Both the position numbers and the translations under genes were made by a program. From contig NZ_LQPP01000004.1 of assembly GCF_002102345.1 (NCBI RefSeq), forward strand, positions 19,820 through 83,819: a DNA stretch of 64,000 nt, given 5' to 3'. Below the pieces are notes generated by a model, which saw only the letters and a program-made list of their open reading frames with translations, was not told where the DNA came from and ran no database searches. Source of the stretch: Mycolicibacterium peregrinum (GTDB lineage: Bacteria > Actinomycetota > Actinomycetes > Mycobacteriales > Mycobacteriaceae). This document shows positions 30,414-39,529 of the stretch, piece after piece (the stretch's first letter is position 1; each line of letters opens with the position of its first letter).

Positions 30414-31963
30414 GTATTCCCCGGCGGTCGGTTCTGTCAGTAGTGCCGGCGCTCGCGGCGATGGCAGGTTTGGCACCGAAGTCTTCCGCCGTACGACCCG
30501 TCGTCAACGTGCGTGATTTCGGGGCCAAAGGTGACGGCAACACCGATGATTCGGTCGCGATCCAAGCCGCTGTCCGGTCTTTGCGGTCAGGCGCGAAGTT
30601 GCACTTTCCGAAGGGAAGCTACCGATTCGCCGCGCCGAACCCAGAGGGCGGGGCCGCAGTGTCCATTGCCGGAATCTCGCATGTGGACATCACATTCGAC
30701 ACCGGCGCCGAACTCCTCCTGGACAACCTGGATGGCGGCGTCGGAGCGGGCCACGCAATCCTGATACAAGGTCCGGCGTCGCACATCAGTCTGAACAAAG
30801 TGAAAGTTCGGTGGTCAACAAAGGCCCCGCGATCGCTGGGCGACGGCATCCGGGTCGTCGGTTATCCCTCAGAGATTTCCGACGATCCACCTGCGGGATG
30901 GAGCGGCCCGCCGGCACCGGTCAGCGACGTCCGCATCGCCGACTGTGAGGTTGGCTCCAGCCCGCAAGCCGGTGTCATCCTCATGGGCGTTTCTGATATC
31001 AAGGTGACCAACCTGCTTGTGCATGACACCGCTGCCGATGGGCTGCACTTCAATGCGTGTCGGCGCGCCAGCGTCGACGGCTACACGGTGACGGACAACG
31101 GGGACGACGGTTTGGCCCTGGTCACCTATTATTCCGATCGCCCAACCTACGACAGCGCCGCACAGACCTTCGCCTTCCCCGAACTGACAACCTGGTCCAA
31201 TACCGATTTCACGATCACAAACATCACTGTTTCCGGCGGGCGGGCCAACGGCGTCCGATTCGCCGGCGCCGATAACGTGACGCTTCGCGGCCTGACCGTG
31301 GCTGGAAAACAAACCGGGGCAGGAATTGTCGTCGATTCGGCCCCGGAAATCGGCTCAGGCGCGGATTGGCAGTATCTGGCATCGCGCGGCCTGCGACTGG
31401 AGCACATCAGTATTGCCGACTGCGAAATGGGCATTCAGCTGCTGGCACGCTCCGGTGCCGACGGCGACAGTAAGTTCACCGATTTCGGCATCTCCGCGTC
31501 CGATGTAAGCATTCGTAGTTGCAGCAACTGGGGCGTCCGAGCGGAGTCGTTGACATCCCGGCCGGTCAGTGGACTCCGGCTCAACAACTGCACTGTCGAC
31601 GCCACCTCAACGACTGGCGGGAACGGTGGCATCGGCCTGGGCAACACCCGGGATCTGAGTTTCGGCAAGATTTCGGTGACGCATCGTCAGCCCGTCGTAA
31701 CTTTCAGCGCCTCCGACACAAGGAACCTATCGGTCTCCGCACTGAATTTGTCGGTTACGCAAACCGACGGCGTACCGGATGACTCGACGCCGAGTGCACT
31801 TTTCGACAATTGTGAAGGCGCGATCAACGCCATGCATGTCAATTGGCCACAGGCCCCCGAGACATGGACGCCGGTTCACATCAGGGCAAAAGCACAACCG
31901 GTGGCAATCCGGAAGCTCTCGGTGAAGCCGAGCTCAATCATCGAACACATGCGTACGGTGTAG
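30410..31963 (+). CDS. Exported right-handed beta-helix protein (pectate-lyase superfamily), copy 1
   Basis: 517 residues. The N-terminus SIPRRSVLSVVPALAAMAG has a twin Arg and a hydrophobic stretch, consistent with Tat export. The mature protein opens with the pectate_lyase_3 signature (VNVRDFGAKGDGNTDDSVAIQAAV) and continues with parallel beta-helix coils (short repeats such as VRIADCEVGSS, ADGLHFNACRRASV, NGDDGLALVT). Such folds cleave or epimerise polysaccharides. The catalytic residues are not evident to me. GTG overlaps the glycosyltransferase stop. A close paralogue lies at 34066-35622 on the other strand. Confidence 0.87.
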   Translation: MSIPRRSVLSVVPALAAMAGLAPKSSAVRPVVNVRDFGAKGDGNTDDSVAIQAAVRSLRSGAKLHFPKGSYRFAAPNPEGGAAVSIAGISHVDITFDTGAELLLDNLDGGVGAGHAILIQGPASHISLNKVKVRWSTKAPRSLGDGIRVVGYPSEISDDPPAGWSGPPAPVSDVRIADCEVGSSPQAGVILMGVSDIKVTNLLVHDTAADGLHFNACRRASVDGYTVTDNGDDGLALVTYYSDRPTYDSAAQTFAFPELTTWSNTDFTITNITVSGGRANGVRFAGADNVTLRGLTVAGKQTGAGIVVDSAPEIGSGADWQYLASRGLRLEHISIADCEMGIQLLARSGADGDSKFTDFGISASDVSIRSCSNWGVRAESLTSRPVSGLRLNNCTVDATSTTGGNGGIGLGNTRDLSFGKISVTHRQPVVTFSASDTRNLSVSALNLSVTQTDGVPDDSTPSALFDNCEGAINAMHVNWPQAPETWTPVHIRAKAQPVAIRKLSVKPSSIIEHMRTV

Positions 31964-31996
31964 GACCTGCTGGCCGCACCTGACGGAGAGGCACTC

Positions 31997-32938
31997 ATGG
32001 CACAACAGACCATCCGCAAAGCCGTCATTCCCGCGGCCGGTATCGGTTCACGCCTACTGCCGCTGACCAAGGCCATTCCCAAAGAGATGCTGCCGGTCGG
32101 CGACAAGCCGGTCATCGAACACACCGTGCGTGAGCTCGTCAACTCCGGCATCACCGACATCACGATCGTGGTTTCTGGTGGGAAGAACTTGATAGAAGAG
32201 CACTTTCGCCCCAACACCACACTCGTCGACCAGCTGCGCTCGGACGGCAAGGACGCGTATGCCGATGCCGTCGAGGAAGTCGGGGAGCTGTCCGCCCAAG
32301 GACACATCACCTACCTCCATCAGCACGGTCCGTACGGCAACGGCACTCCGGTGCTCAACGCCTCTCGATCCTTTGGCGGGGAGCCGGTCCTGGTGCTCTG
32401 GCCAGACGACGTGTTCGTCGCCGAAGTGCCCCGTGCCCAGCAGCTGATCCACGCCTACGAGCAGACATCGTCCCCGGTGCTGGCCCTGATGCCGATGGCA
32501 CCGGAGGATTCCCGCCGGTACGGAGTGCCGGTCATCAAAGAGGATCGGCACGGCGGGCTGCTGCGGATCAGTGGAATCGTAGAGAAACCCCAGCCGAATG
32601 AGGCCCCCTCCAACTACGCCGCGATCGGTGGCTACGTCATCACCCCGGGCGTCGTAGACGAACTGGCTGAACAAACCAGGCGCTGGCATGAGGGAACCCA
32701 GACCGGCGAGATCTACCTGACCGACTCGATCAACGCCTACGCCAAAGACCATGCCGTCTACGGCCAGGTCATCCAGGGCCACTGGTGCGATACCGGCAAT
32801 CCGTCGGATTACCTGGTCGCGCAGTTCGCTTTCGCCCTGGCCCATCCCGAATACGGCCCCGTGCTACGCGATCTGGCCAGCCAACTCGAGGGTCCGCTGC
32901 TTCATACGATTGCGCACGAGATCGGAGGCGACAGGTGA
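31997..32938 (+). CDS. galU: UTP-glucose-1-phosphate uridylyltransferase
   Basis: Makes UDP-glucose, the usual donor for exopolysaccharide synthesis. The nucleotide-binding N-terminus AAGIGSRLLPLTKAIPKEMLPVGDKP is intact, and the later EKP and WCDTGNPSDYL elements are typical. It has 313 residues; GGAGAGG stands before the ATG. The TGA overlaps the ATG of the next glycosyltransferase by one base. It may be an extra copy dedicated to this cluster, since mycobacteria also have a housekeeping galU elsewhere (known biology, not visible here). Confidence 0.93.
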   Translation: MAQQTIRKAVIPAAGIGSRLLPLTKAIPKEMLPVGDKPVIEHTVRELVNSGITDITIVVSGGKNLIEEHFRPNTTLVDQLRSDGKDAYADAVEEVGELSAQGHITYLHQHGPYGNGTPVLNASRSFGGEPVLVLWPDDVFVAEVPRAQQLIHAYEQTSSPVLALMPMAPEDSRRYGVPVIKEDRHGGLLRISGIVEKPQPNEAPSNYAAIGGYVITPGVVDELAEQTRRWHEGTQTGEIYLTDSINAYAKDHAVYGQVIQGHWCDTGNPSDYLVAQFAFALAHPEYGPVLRDLASQLEGPLLHTIAHEIGGDR

Positions 32939-34047
32939 TGTCGGACAGCAGGATCGCCATAGTCCACGAACGCTTCACCGAGATCGCCGGTTCGGAGAAC
33001 GTGGTCGAACAATTAGCCCTGCAATGGCCTGACGCAGAGGTTTTTGCGGCGATCACCAAACCGGGCAGCATCCCGGACGGTATCACGCACCCTCCGCACG
33101 CGACGTGGCTGAACTACGGCTATCGCCTCCTCGGACAACGTTCCTACGCGCCGCTGGCACCGCTGATACCAGCAGCGTTCCGGCACATGGATCTTCACGA
33201 CTTCGACGTCGTGGTGGTGAGCCATCACGCCTTTGCCACCCAGGCGGTGTTCGCCACAGATGCTCCCGTGATCGCCTACGTACACAGCCCGGCTCGATGG
33301 GCATGGGAACCGTCAATGCGTGCCCAGGAAGCCGGCGGACCGGCGGGCGCCGCGGCGCTCGCCGTGCTGGGCCGGATAGCGAAAAAGGGCGAGAGCGCGG
33401 CTGCCCCCAAGTTGCGCCGAATCGTCGCCAACTCGACGGCCGTCGCTCAGCGGATCAGCGAGTGGTGGAACCGAGAATCTACTGTCGTGCACCCGCCAGT
33501 CGACACTGACGGGTTCACCCCGGATCCATCGATCGAACGGGAGGATTTCTTCCTTCTCGCAGGCAGGCTCGTGCCCTACAAGCGACCGGATCTTGCCATT
33601 GCGGCGGCAACCAAAGCCGGTGTGCGACTGATGGTCGCCGGCGACGGGCGATCGATGAAGCAGTGCCAGGACCTAGCTGGACCGAACGTGACTTTTCTCG
33701 GCCGGGTACCCCACGACGAGTTGCTCAGCTTGCACCGGCGAGCCCGCGCATTGCTCATGCCCGGAATAGAGGACTTCGGGATCGTTCCGGTGGAGTCTAT
33801 GGCGACGGGCACCCCCGTGATCGCGCTCGGTGCGGGGGGAGCACTCGACAGTGTCGTCCCCGAGTCAACGGGCGCGCTGGTCACCCTGGGTAGTGATCAA
33901 GAAATCATTGACGGATTCGTCTCGGCCATAAGGTCTTTCGATCCGTCAGCATACGACGGTTCCAGTATCCGGCAGTGGGCCGAAGGGTTCTCAGAAGCCA
34001 ACTTCCGCGCGAAGATGCAAACAGTTTTGGACGAAGTATTGGGGTGA
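32938..34047 (+). CDS. GT4-family glycosyltransferase, second (exopolysaccharide)
   Basis: 369 residues. IAIVHERFTEIAGSENVVEQL is the N-terminal signature of mannosyl/rhamnosyl-transferase-like GT4 enzymes (WbaZ-like). The donor domain begins at FFLLAGRLVPYKRPDLAIAA, and the E-x7-E motif is in MPGIEDFGIVPVESMATG. It likely extends the repeat unit at the cytoplasmic face. ATG overlaps the galU stop. It converges on the second beta-helix gene with an 18-base gap. Confidence 0.9.
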   Translation: MSDSRIAIVHERFTEIAGSENVVEQLALQWPDAEVFAAITKPGSIPDGITHPPHATWLNYGYRLLGQRSYAPLAPLIPAAFRHMDLHDFDVVVVSHHAFATQAVFATDAPVIAYVHSPARWAWEPSMRAQEAGGPAGAAALAVLGRIAKKGESAAAPKLRRIVANSTAVAQRISEWWNRESTVVHPPVDTDGFTPDPSIEREDFFLLAGRLVPYKRPDLAIAAATKAGVRLMVAGDGRSMKQCQDLAGPNVTFLGRVPHDELLSLHRRARALLMPGIEDFGIVPVESMATGTPVIALGAGGALDSVVPESTGALVTLGSDQEIIDGFVSAIRSFDPSAYDGSSIRQWAEGFSEANFRAKMQTVLDEVLG

Positions 34048-34065
34048 TGCATCGGGGCGACCGGG

Positions 34066-35622
34066 TCAGCCCACACCCATCCGGTTGACGATCCAAGCCG
34101 GGGTCACCGACAGCGTCCGGATGTCCAGTGAGCGCGCTTTGAAAGTCTCCGCAGTGAGCTGCACCGGAACCCAGTTCTCCGGCGCTTGTGGCCAACTGAC
34201 GTCCATCGCGTTGATCGTGCCGTCGCTGTTGTCGAAGTACGCGCAAGGTATCGAGTCGTCCTCCGCTTCTTGCGTCTGAGTGATCGACAGCTTGACCGCG
34301 CCGACGTTCAACCGGTGTGAGTTCTCTGCCAGGAACACGACGGCGAGTTGGGCGTGAGTGACGAAAACCTTGTCGATGTTCACATCGTGGGTGTTGCCGA
34401 AACCTACGCCTCCATTTCCCTCAGATATCGATGTGGCAGTGACATCACATCCGGAGAGCTCGAAGCCCGTGACAGGTCGTGTGGTCAGTGATTCCACACG
34501 TACGGCCCAGTTGGTGCAGTTGTGTATGCTCACGCCGATCACCGCCACGTCGAAATCGGTGAAACGGTTGTCCCCTTTGGGGTCTGGGCGGCCCAGCAGG
34601 TGTACACCCAACTCGCAATCAGCGACCGTGATGTCTTCGAGCCGCACGCCGCGAGATGCCACGTGCAGCCACTCGCTTTCGGACGTGATCTGCGCCGTCG
34701 AGTCGACCATCACACCGGCACCTGATCGCTTATCCGTTACGTCGACCCTACGCAGGAGCACCCGGTTCGCGCCTGAAAGTCGAACGCCGTTGGCCCGACC
34801 GCCGGAAACTCTGACATCGGTTATTTCGAAATCCGAGTTCGACCAATCGGTAAGGTCAGGAAAAGCGAAGGTCTGCGCATCCCCGTCGAACGTGGGTCGA
34901 TCGGAATATTCGGTAACCAAGGCAAGACCATCGTCCCCGTTGCCGGTCGCGGTATGGCGGCTGACACTGGCGCGTCGGCATGCGTTGAAATGCAATCCGT
35001 CGGCCGCCGTCTCATGTGCTTGCAGATTCGTGACATCGATATCGGAAACACCGACGAAGATGACACCTGCCTGCGGGCTGGACCGGACCTCACAGTCGGA
35101 CAGGACCACGTTGCTGACCGGTGCGGGCGAACCGATCCACCCGTGGAGCATACTGCTCAATCCCGTCGGATAGCCGACGATCCTGATTCCGTCACCCAAC
35201 GAGCGCGGCGGCCGAGATGCCCATCGAATCTTCACCTTGCGCAGGGCGATGCGCGAAGCCGGACCGCGAATCAGGACTCCGTGGCTGGTACCAGTGGTCT
35301 CGGCCTCGTCGATGTTGTCCATGACAAGCTCAGCGTTGCCGTCGAACTCGATGGCCACATCGGAGATTCCGGTGATGGAGATCGCAGCCCCGCCGCTGGG
35401 GTACTGCTCGGCGAATCGGTACTTTCCATTCGGGAAGTACAGGGTGTCGCCCGCCCGCAACGCCTTGACCGCGGCCTGGATCGCAGCTGAATCGTCGGTC
35501 TCGCCGTCTCCCGTGGCGCCATAGTCACGCACATTGATCGAAGGCTCATTTGTTGAGCGCGTACACCCCGCCAATCCCGCCAAGACAATTGCCGAAAGCG
35601 CAGAGCGTCGTGAAATGCTCAC
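34066..35622 (-). CDS. Exported beta-helix lipoprotein (pectate-lyase superfamily), copy 2
   Basis: 518 residues and clearly a paralogue of the protein at 30410-31963 (shared blocks PRSLGDGIR, SSPQAGVI, ADGLHFNACRRASV, NGDDGLALVT, SGGRANGVR). The N-terminus SISRRSALSAIVLAGLAGC combines a twin Arg with a lipobox (LAGC), so this copy is probably exported by Tat and lipidated while copy 1 is not. The GTG at 35622 overlaps the stop of the polymerase-like gene (GTGA). It probably trims, epimerises or binds the polymer as it leaves the membrane (inference). Confidence 0.87.
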   Translation of the reverse strand: MSISRRSALSAIVLAGLAGCTRSTNEPSINVRDYGATGDGETDDSAAIQAAVKALRAGDTLYFPNGKYRFAEQYPSGGAAISITGISDVAIEFDGNAELVMDNIDEAETTGTSHGVLIRGPASRIALRKVKIRWASRPPRSLGDGIRIVGYPTGLSSMLHGWIGSPAPVSNVVLSDCEVRSSPQAGVIFVGVSDIDVTNLQAHETAADGLHFNACRRASVSRHTATGNGDDGLALVTEYSDRPTFDGDAQTFAFPDLTDWSNSDFEITDVRVSGGRANGVRLSGANRVLLRRVDVTDKRSGAGVMVDSTAQITSESEWLHVASRGVRLEDITVADCELGVHLLGRPDPKGDNRFTDFDVAVIGVSIHNCTNWAVRVESLTTRPVTGFELSGCDVTATSISEGNGGVGFGNTHDVNIDKVFVTHAQLAVVFLAENSHRLNVGAVKLSITQTQEAEDDSIPCAYFDNSDGTINAMDVSWPQAPENWVPVQLTAETFKARSLDIRTLSVTPAWIVNRMGVG

Positions 35623-36908
35623 CGCGCACCGGCAAGATCGGCCGTCGATTTCTTCCCGAACGGCCATCGAGCGGCCAGCACAGCACATGCCACCGTCGAC
35701 AACAGAAGGAAGATGACGAAGCCATAGCTCACAATCTGGATACGCCACACCTCGGAGAAGCAATACGCAAGGACGCCACCCGAAGCGGCGATCACGGTGT
35801 TGTACCGGACGACCTTGGCCAGCAGGAGCCCGCACAACCCGTAAAGCAGAAATGTGTAGTACCAACCCCACGCTCCGAAGTCGGAGTAAATATCGGCGAA
35901 CACGGAATTGGTGAAGAAGCTGGATCCGAACGATGCGGAGTAGCCGTATACCTCGGCACCTTTCCAGCTGTTGTCCTTGGTCACTTTGTTGAACTGCAGG
36001 AACGTTGGTTCGATCGCGTTGATCGAATCGACCGGATCGCCGTCCTTCTCCCAGGATCCCTGCATGATGGCGCCCGACGCGCCCAGCTGCACCTGGGCGG
36101 GCACCGAGAGATACGCGCCCATCTGGAAGAAGTTCATCGCGATGGGGCTCGTAACGCCGACGTCGCGATAGTAATTGGCGTTGCGGAAGTAGTTGAGCAC
36201 AGCCAAGAGTGAGAATCCCACCACCAGAATCGCAATAATTGCCATCCATCGGCGCCGCCGCGCACCGGGACTCCGGGACGGTACCGCCGTCTTCGCCCAA
36301 ATGACGAGATAGACGACGGCTGCCATCAGCAAGGACAGCCGACTGGAGATCACCGCGTCCAAGAACAGCAGAAGGACCCCGGCCACCATCAGAGGCCACC
36401 CGACGATCTTCTTCCTCCACACGTAGACACCTAGTGGCGCCGCGAGAATCGGGGCATAGCGGAGTGTTCCGATGCCGGCAGACTGGGATATCGACTGGCT
36501 GAACGCATTTGCCTGCTGAGAGCCCAGAGCGCCAAGGATCGACGTCGCGCTGGCGATCTGGACATAGGTGTAACCGACACCGACCACGGAGATCGCCAAT
36601 ACCAAAAGGAAATAGCGCTTTTCGAATTGCGGGGTGGACGTCATCTCCATCACCTTCGGAGCCGGCGCGCGACCCGCGGATCCGATCCGCCACCCGATGG
36701 TAGCCACCGCGACCATGGTCGCGTACCAGACCACCAGTAGAACAACGCCTTTCGGTTCGACTGGGGAAGGGTCCGGCCATCCTGCGAGCTTTTCGAACGG
36801 CCCGCTCCGAAATGCGCGGTTGCGCCACGCGGCCAGGGCCATCCACGCGACGAAAGACATCGTGACCGGAACCAATATGAACAGGCCCGGGGTGAACCAG
36901 GGCGGCAT
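35619..36908 (-). CDS. Wzy-like polysaccharide polymerase
   Basis: 429 residues from the ATG at 36908, which has GGAAGG 5 bases upstream; a longer reading would run back into the flippase gene. There are about ten to twelve hydrophobic helices and a large hydrophilic extracytoplasmic loop in the second half (about residues 275-345). The O-antigen polymerase family is very divergent; the call rests on topology, size and its place between a flippase and the Wzz-like gene. It would join repeat units on the outer face of the membrane. Confidence 0.7.
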   Translation of the reverse strand: MPPWFTPGLFILVPVTMSFVAWMALAAWRNRAFRSGPFEKLAGWPDPSPVEPKGVVLLVVWYATMVAVATIGWRIGSAGRAPAPKVMEMTSTPQFEKRYFLLVLAISVVGVGYTYVQIASATSILGALGSQQANAFSQSISQSAGIGTLRYAPILAAPLGVYVWRKKIVGWPLMVAGVLLLFLDAVISSRLSLLMAAVVYLVIWAKTAVPSRSPGARRRRWMAIIAILVVGFSLLAVLNYFRNANYYRDVGVTSPIAMNFFQMGAYLSVPAQVQLGASGAIMQGSWEKDGDPVDSINAIEPTFLQFNKVTKDNSWKGAEVYGYSASFGSSFFTNSVFADIYSDFGAWGWYYTFLLYGLCGLLLAKVVRYNTVIAASGGVLAYCFSEVWRIQIVSYGFVIFLLLSTVACAVLAARWPFGKKSTADLAGAR

Positions 36909-36957
36909 CGGCGCCTTCCGACGCCGGCTCGGAGTCGGCGAAAGCGATCCCGACTCG

Positions 36958-38157
36958 CTAAGCAGCACCGCTGCCGCCACTTGTGGACTGTCGGCCGCTC
37001 CGCAGTCGGCGGGCCACCACGTCGACAACTCCCTCGAAGTCAGGGACGTATCTACGCGCCACGGTCCGGTACAGGATCCCGGTGAAGATCTCGGCGATGA
37101 CGAACGAGAGGAATATCGCGATCGTCGAGTGCCAGATCAACAAGAATCCCAAACCGAGCGCGAGGTAGACCAGTGTGCTCACCACACGGCCCCAGAAAAC
37201 TGCCCTGGTCTCCCCCGCTGCGCGCAGGGCCGCGAACGGCACCGTGGAGAGCAGCATCAAGCCCTTCCAGAGGCACGCGAGCAACAGGGCGACCACACCG
37301 ACGTTGCTCCAAGCCGGCCCGAACACGAGCTGTCCGAATCCACCGAACGCAGCGATAAGGACTGCCGCCAGCCCGAGCAGGAATATCACACCGACAATGG
37401 CTGCCTCGCGCTTATGAGCCCGAGCGAGCAACCGATACCTGCCGTAAGAGATGATTGGCTCAAGTGCACCGGACACCGTCGAGATGACGCGAAATGCCAC
37501 CGAAGCAGCCGGCCCCATCGCGTACAGCACGACCGACGTCATCGCCGGCATCACGGCGCCGACCACCGCAGTTTCCGCCGTGACCCAACTCGCCTTACCG
37601 ATGTCAGGCGGCAGGCCCGAACGCCCAAACGGCGTCCGCGGCAGGTACCGCATCAATATCGCGGCGACGGCACCCGCTGCCAGAACCCGAACGCTGTGGC
37701 CGCTGTGTTGGACGGCCAGCACGAGCGCGACCACGCCGGAGACGATGAGGATCGTGGAGGCCACCGCTTCCCGCCGCCACCTGCCGCTGACCATCCCGAT
37801 AGATCGGCCCACCAGCATGCCGGTCATCAGCCCGGTTGCACTCGCCATCAATACGACCGGCGACGAGACCGCCGGGCCGAAGATGAGCAAAGCGCCTGCC
37901 CCCACACTCAACAACGCGATCCACACCGGCAGGCAGAAGTTGTGTTCCGCGCCAGGAGTGGCGAGGCGTCCTTCGATGATGAACGCGTTGATCAACTGGG
38001 CCACGTATACGCCGACCGTCAACGCGACGGCGAGAAAGCCCTGCACCTCGATGGGTGCGATCCGGGCGTACACGGCGATGAATATCGCGGGGAAGATGTT
38101 CAGCCCCAGGCCGGCGATGACCTGCACCACCGCATGTAACGCCCGACTTTCAGACAA
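36958..38157 (-). CDS. Wzx-like flippase (MOP superfamily)
   Basis: 399 residues with about twelve helices and no signal peptide. The sequence has the features of polysaccharide flippases: an early AIFIAVYARI, an Ala/Gly-rich helix pattern and the central RVISTVSGALEPIISYGRYRLLARAHKRE region. It would move the lipid-linked repeat unit across the membrane. Its ATG overlaps the end of the Wzz-like gene (38150-38157), so the two are coupled; its stop is 50 bases before the polymerase ATG. Confidence 0.75.
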   Translation of the reverse strand: MSESRALHAVVQVIAGLGLNIFPAIFIAVYARIAPIEVQGFLAVALTVGVYVAQLINAFIIEGRLATPGAEHNFCLPVWIALLSVGAGALLIFGPAVSSPVVLMASATGLMTGMLVGRSIGMVSGRWRREAVASTILIVSGVVALVLAVQHSGHSVRVLAAGAVAAILMRYLPRTPFGRSGLPPDIGKASWVTAETAVVGAVMPAMTSVVLYAMGPAASVAFRVISTVSGALEPIISYGRYRLLARAHKREAAIVGVIFLLGLAAVLIAAFGGFGQLVFGPAWSNVGVVALLLACLWKGLMLLSTVPFAALRAAGETRAVFWGRVVSTLVYLALGLGFLLIWHSTIAIFLSFVIAEIFTGILYRTVARRYVPDFEGVVDVVARRLRSGRQSTSGGSGAA

Positions 38158-39472
38158 TGACGTCCCTGGTCATCGTCTTGCCATCCGGTGAAGACACGTC
38201 CGCGCCGTTCACATGCGGTTCTGGCTTCTCGTCGGAGTGCCGACCGAATCTCCACCACGGAAGCGACGTGAAGACCGCGTTGCGCGTCGCGGCGCTCGAG
38301 GCCGTCGCCGAACAGGCGATGTGAACCTGTTCGGAGGTATCAGTACCCGGTCGACACACGAGCACAAGATCGGTGGCCGACGCGATCGCCTCCGGAACCG
38401 AACCCGAGGAACCAACGGTGCCGGCCTTGACAATCACGGTGGTGGACGAGTCGGGTTTGGCGATCGGTTCGTTCGTCACCTGCACAGGGCCGTGCTCTGA
38501 GGCGGCCAACTCGAGCAGTGCCGCGACCGTCGATGCGCCCGAGGAGGGCGAGGCTCCGACTACAACAATCGTCCGGCCCGCATCGGGCGCACCCAGTTGC
38601 GCGTATAGCTTGCGGCCGAGCGCGATCTGATCGTCCCCCCACGCCGGACGCGGTGGTTGTCGGAGATCTACCACCGGGACGAGGATGCGGTCGACGGCAT
38701 CGCTGAGCTCCGGGGCGTCCGATGAAAGCGAAACGAGCCCAGACCGTTTGCGCCGCGCCATCATGATCAACGGTACGAGTGCGCCGCCCAGGAAAACCCC
38801 CAGTGCCGCACCGATGGTCGCACGATGAGAACTGACGTAATCGGGCGTCGGAGGCTGCAACACCGGCAGCTTGCTCGACTGGGTGGCTTGAAGGCGGACC
38901 CTGTCACGCAACGCTTGAATCGCCGCTGCACCGGGGCCGTCCGCAGTCTGTTGCCACTGGCCGAGGGCCGGCAGAATCACCTGCATCTGTCGGTCGGTGC
39001 GTTCGGCAAGCTGCTGTCCGTACACATCGATCGTCATCTGTACCGCGCGGATGGCGTCGCTGCGCGACTTCTCGGTATCGCTGATCGCCACTACCGACGA
39101 CTGGCCGTCCTGCACCACCTTCAGTTTCGGCGGCTTGTTCTTGCCCAGTCGGGCAGCCACCGCCTGGCCGAACCCGTCACCCGACAGATAGGCCACCTCA
39201 CCGGCAACATATCGACCCGTGTTGTCCTGCGTCTGTGGCGTCGTTTGGCTTGCTCCACCCGCGATCGCCACCAGATCCGGCGGCTCGACAATGCGCACCA
39301 GCGCGGTCGCAGTGGTGTCCGCGGCCATCATGCTGAACAGAACGCTGCCAAGTCCTGCGCAGACACAAGCACCGATCACCGCTCCAGCCAGCAACTGCGT
39401 GATCCAATTGCGCGCTTCGACCCTCTTAATGGCAGCCAGAGCAGTCTGTGAGGCCGTTGTGTTCGCGGGCAA
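38150..39472 (-). CDS. Wzz-like chain-length protein with degenerate BY-kinase domain
   Basis: 440 residues from a TTG start (no ATG/GTG alternative in frame). Helix 1 lies at about 24-50 and helix 2 at about 218-239, enclosing an extracytoplasmic domain with the Wzz-type periplasmic coil. After helix 2 there is a nucleotide-binding-like domain. The P-loop position reads VVVGASPSSGASTV (304-316): the Lys of GKS/GKT is replaced by Ala, so ATP binding and kinase activity are probably lost. No C-terminal Tyr cluster is visible. It would set polymer length together with the Wzy-like protein. Confidence 0.8.
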   Translation of the reverse strand: MPANTTASQTALAAIKRVEARNWITQLLAGAVIGACVCAGLGSVLFSMMAADTTATALVRIVEPPDLVAIAGGASQTTPQTQDNTGRYVAGEVAYLSGDGFGQAVAARLGKNKPPKLKVVQDGQSSVVAISDTEKSRSDAIRAVQMTIDVYGQQLAERTDRQMQVILPALGQWQQTADGPGAAAIQALRDRVRLQATQSSKLPVLQPPTPDYVSSHRATIGAALGVFLGGALVPLIMMARRKRSGLVSLSSDAPELSDAVDRILVPVVDLRQPPRPAWGDDQIALGRKLYAQLGAPDAGRTIVVVGASPSSGASTVAALLELAASEHGPVQVTNEPIAKPDSSTTVIVKAGTVGSSGSVPEAIASATDLVLVCRPGTDTSEQVHIACSATASSAATRNAVFTSLPWWRFGRHSDEKPEPHVNGADVSSPDGKTMTRDVIV

Positions 39473-39529
39473 AACTGGTATTCACCGCCCTTCCACTTTT
39501 GTTCGCCAAGTCACCGAGTAGCAAATGCG

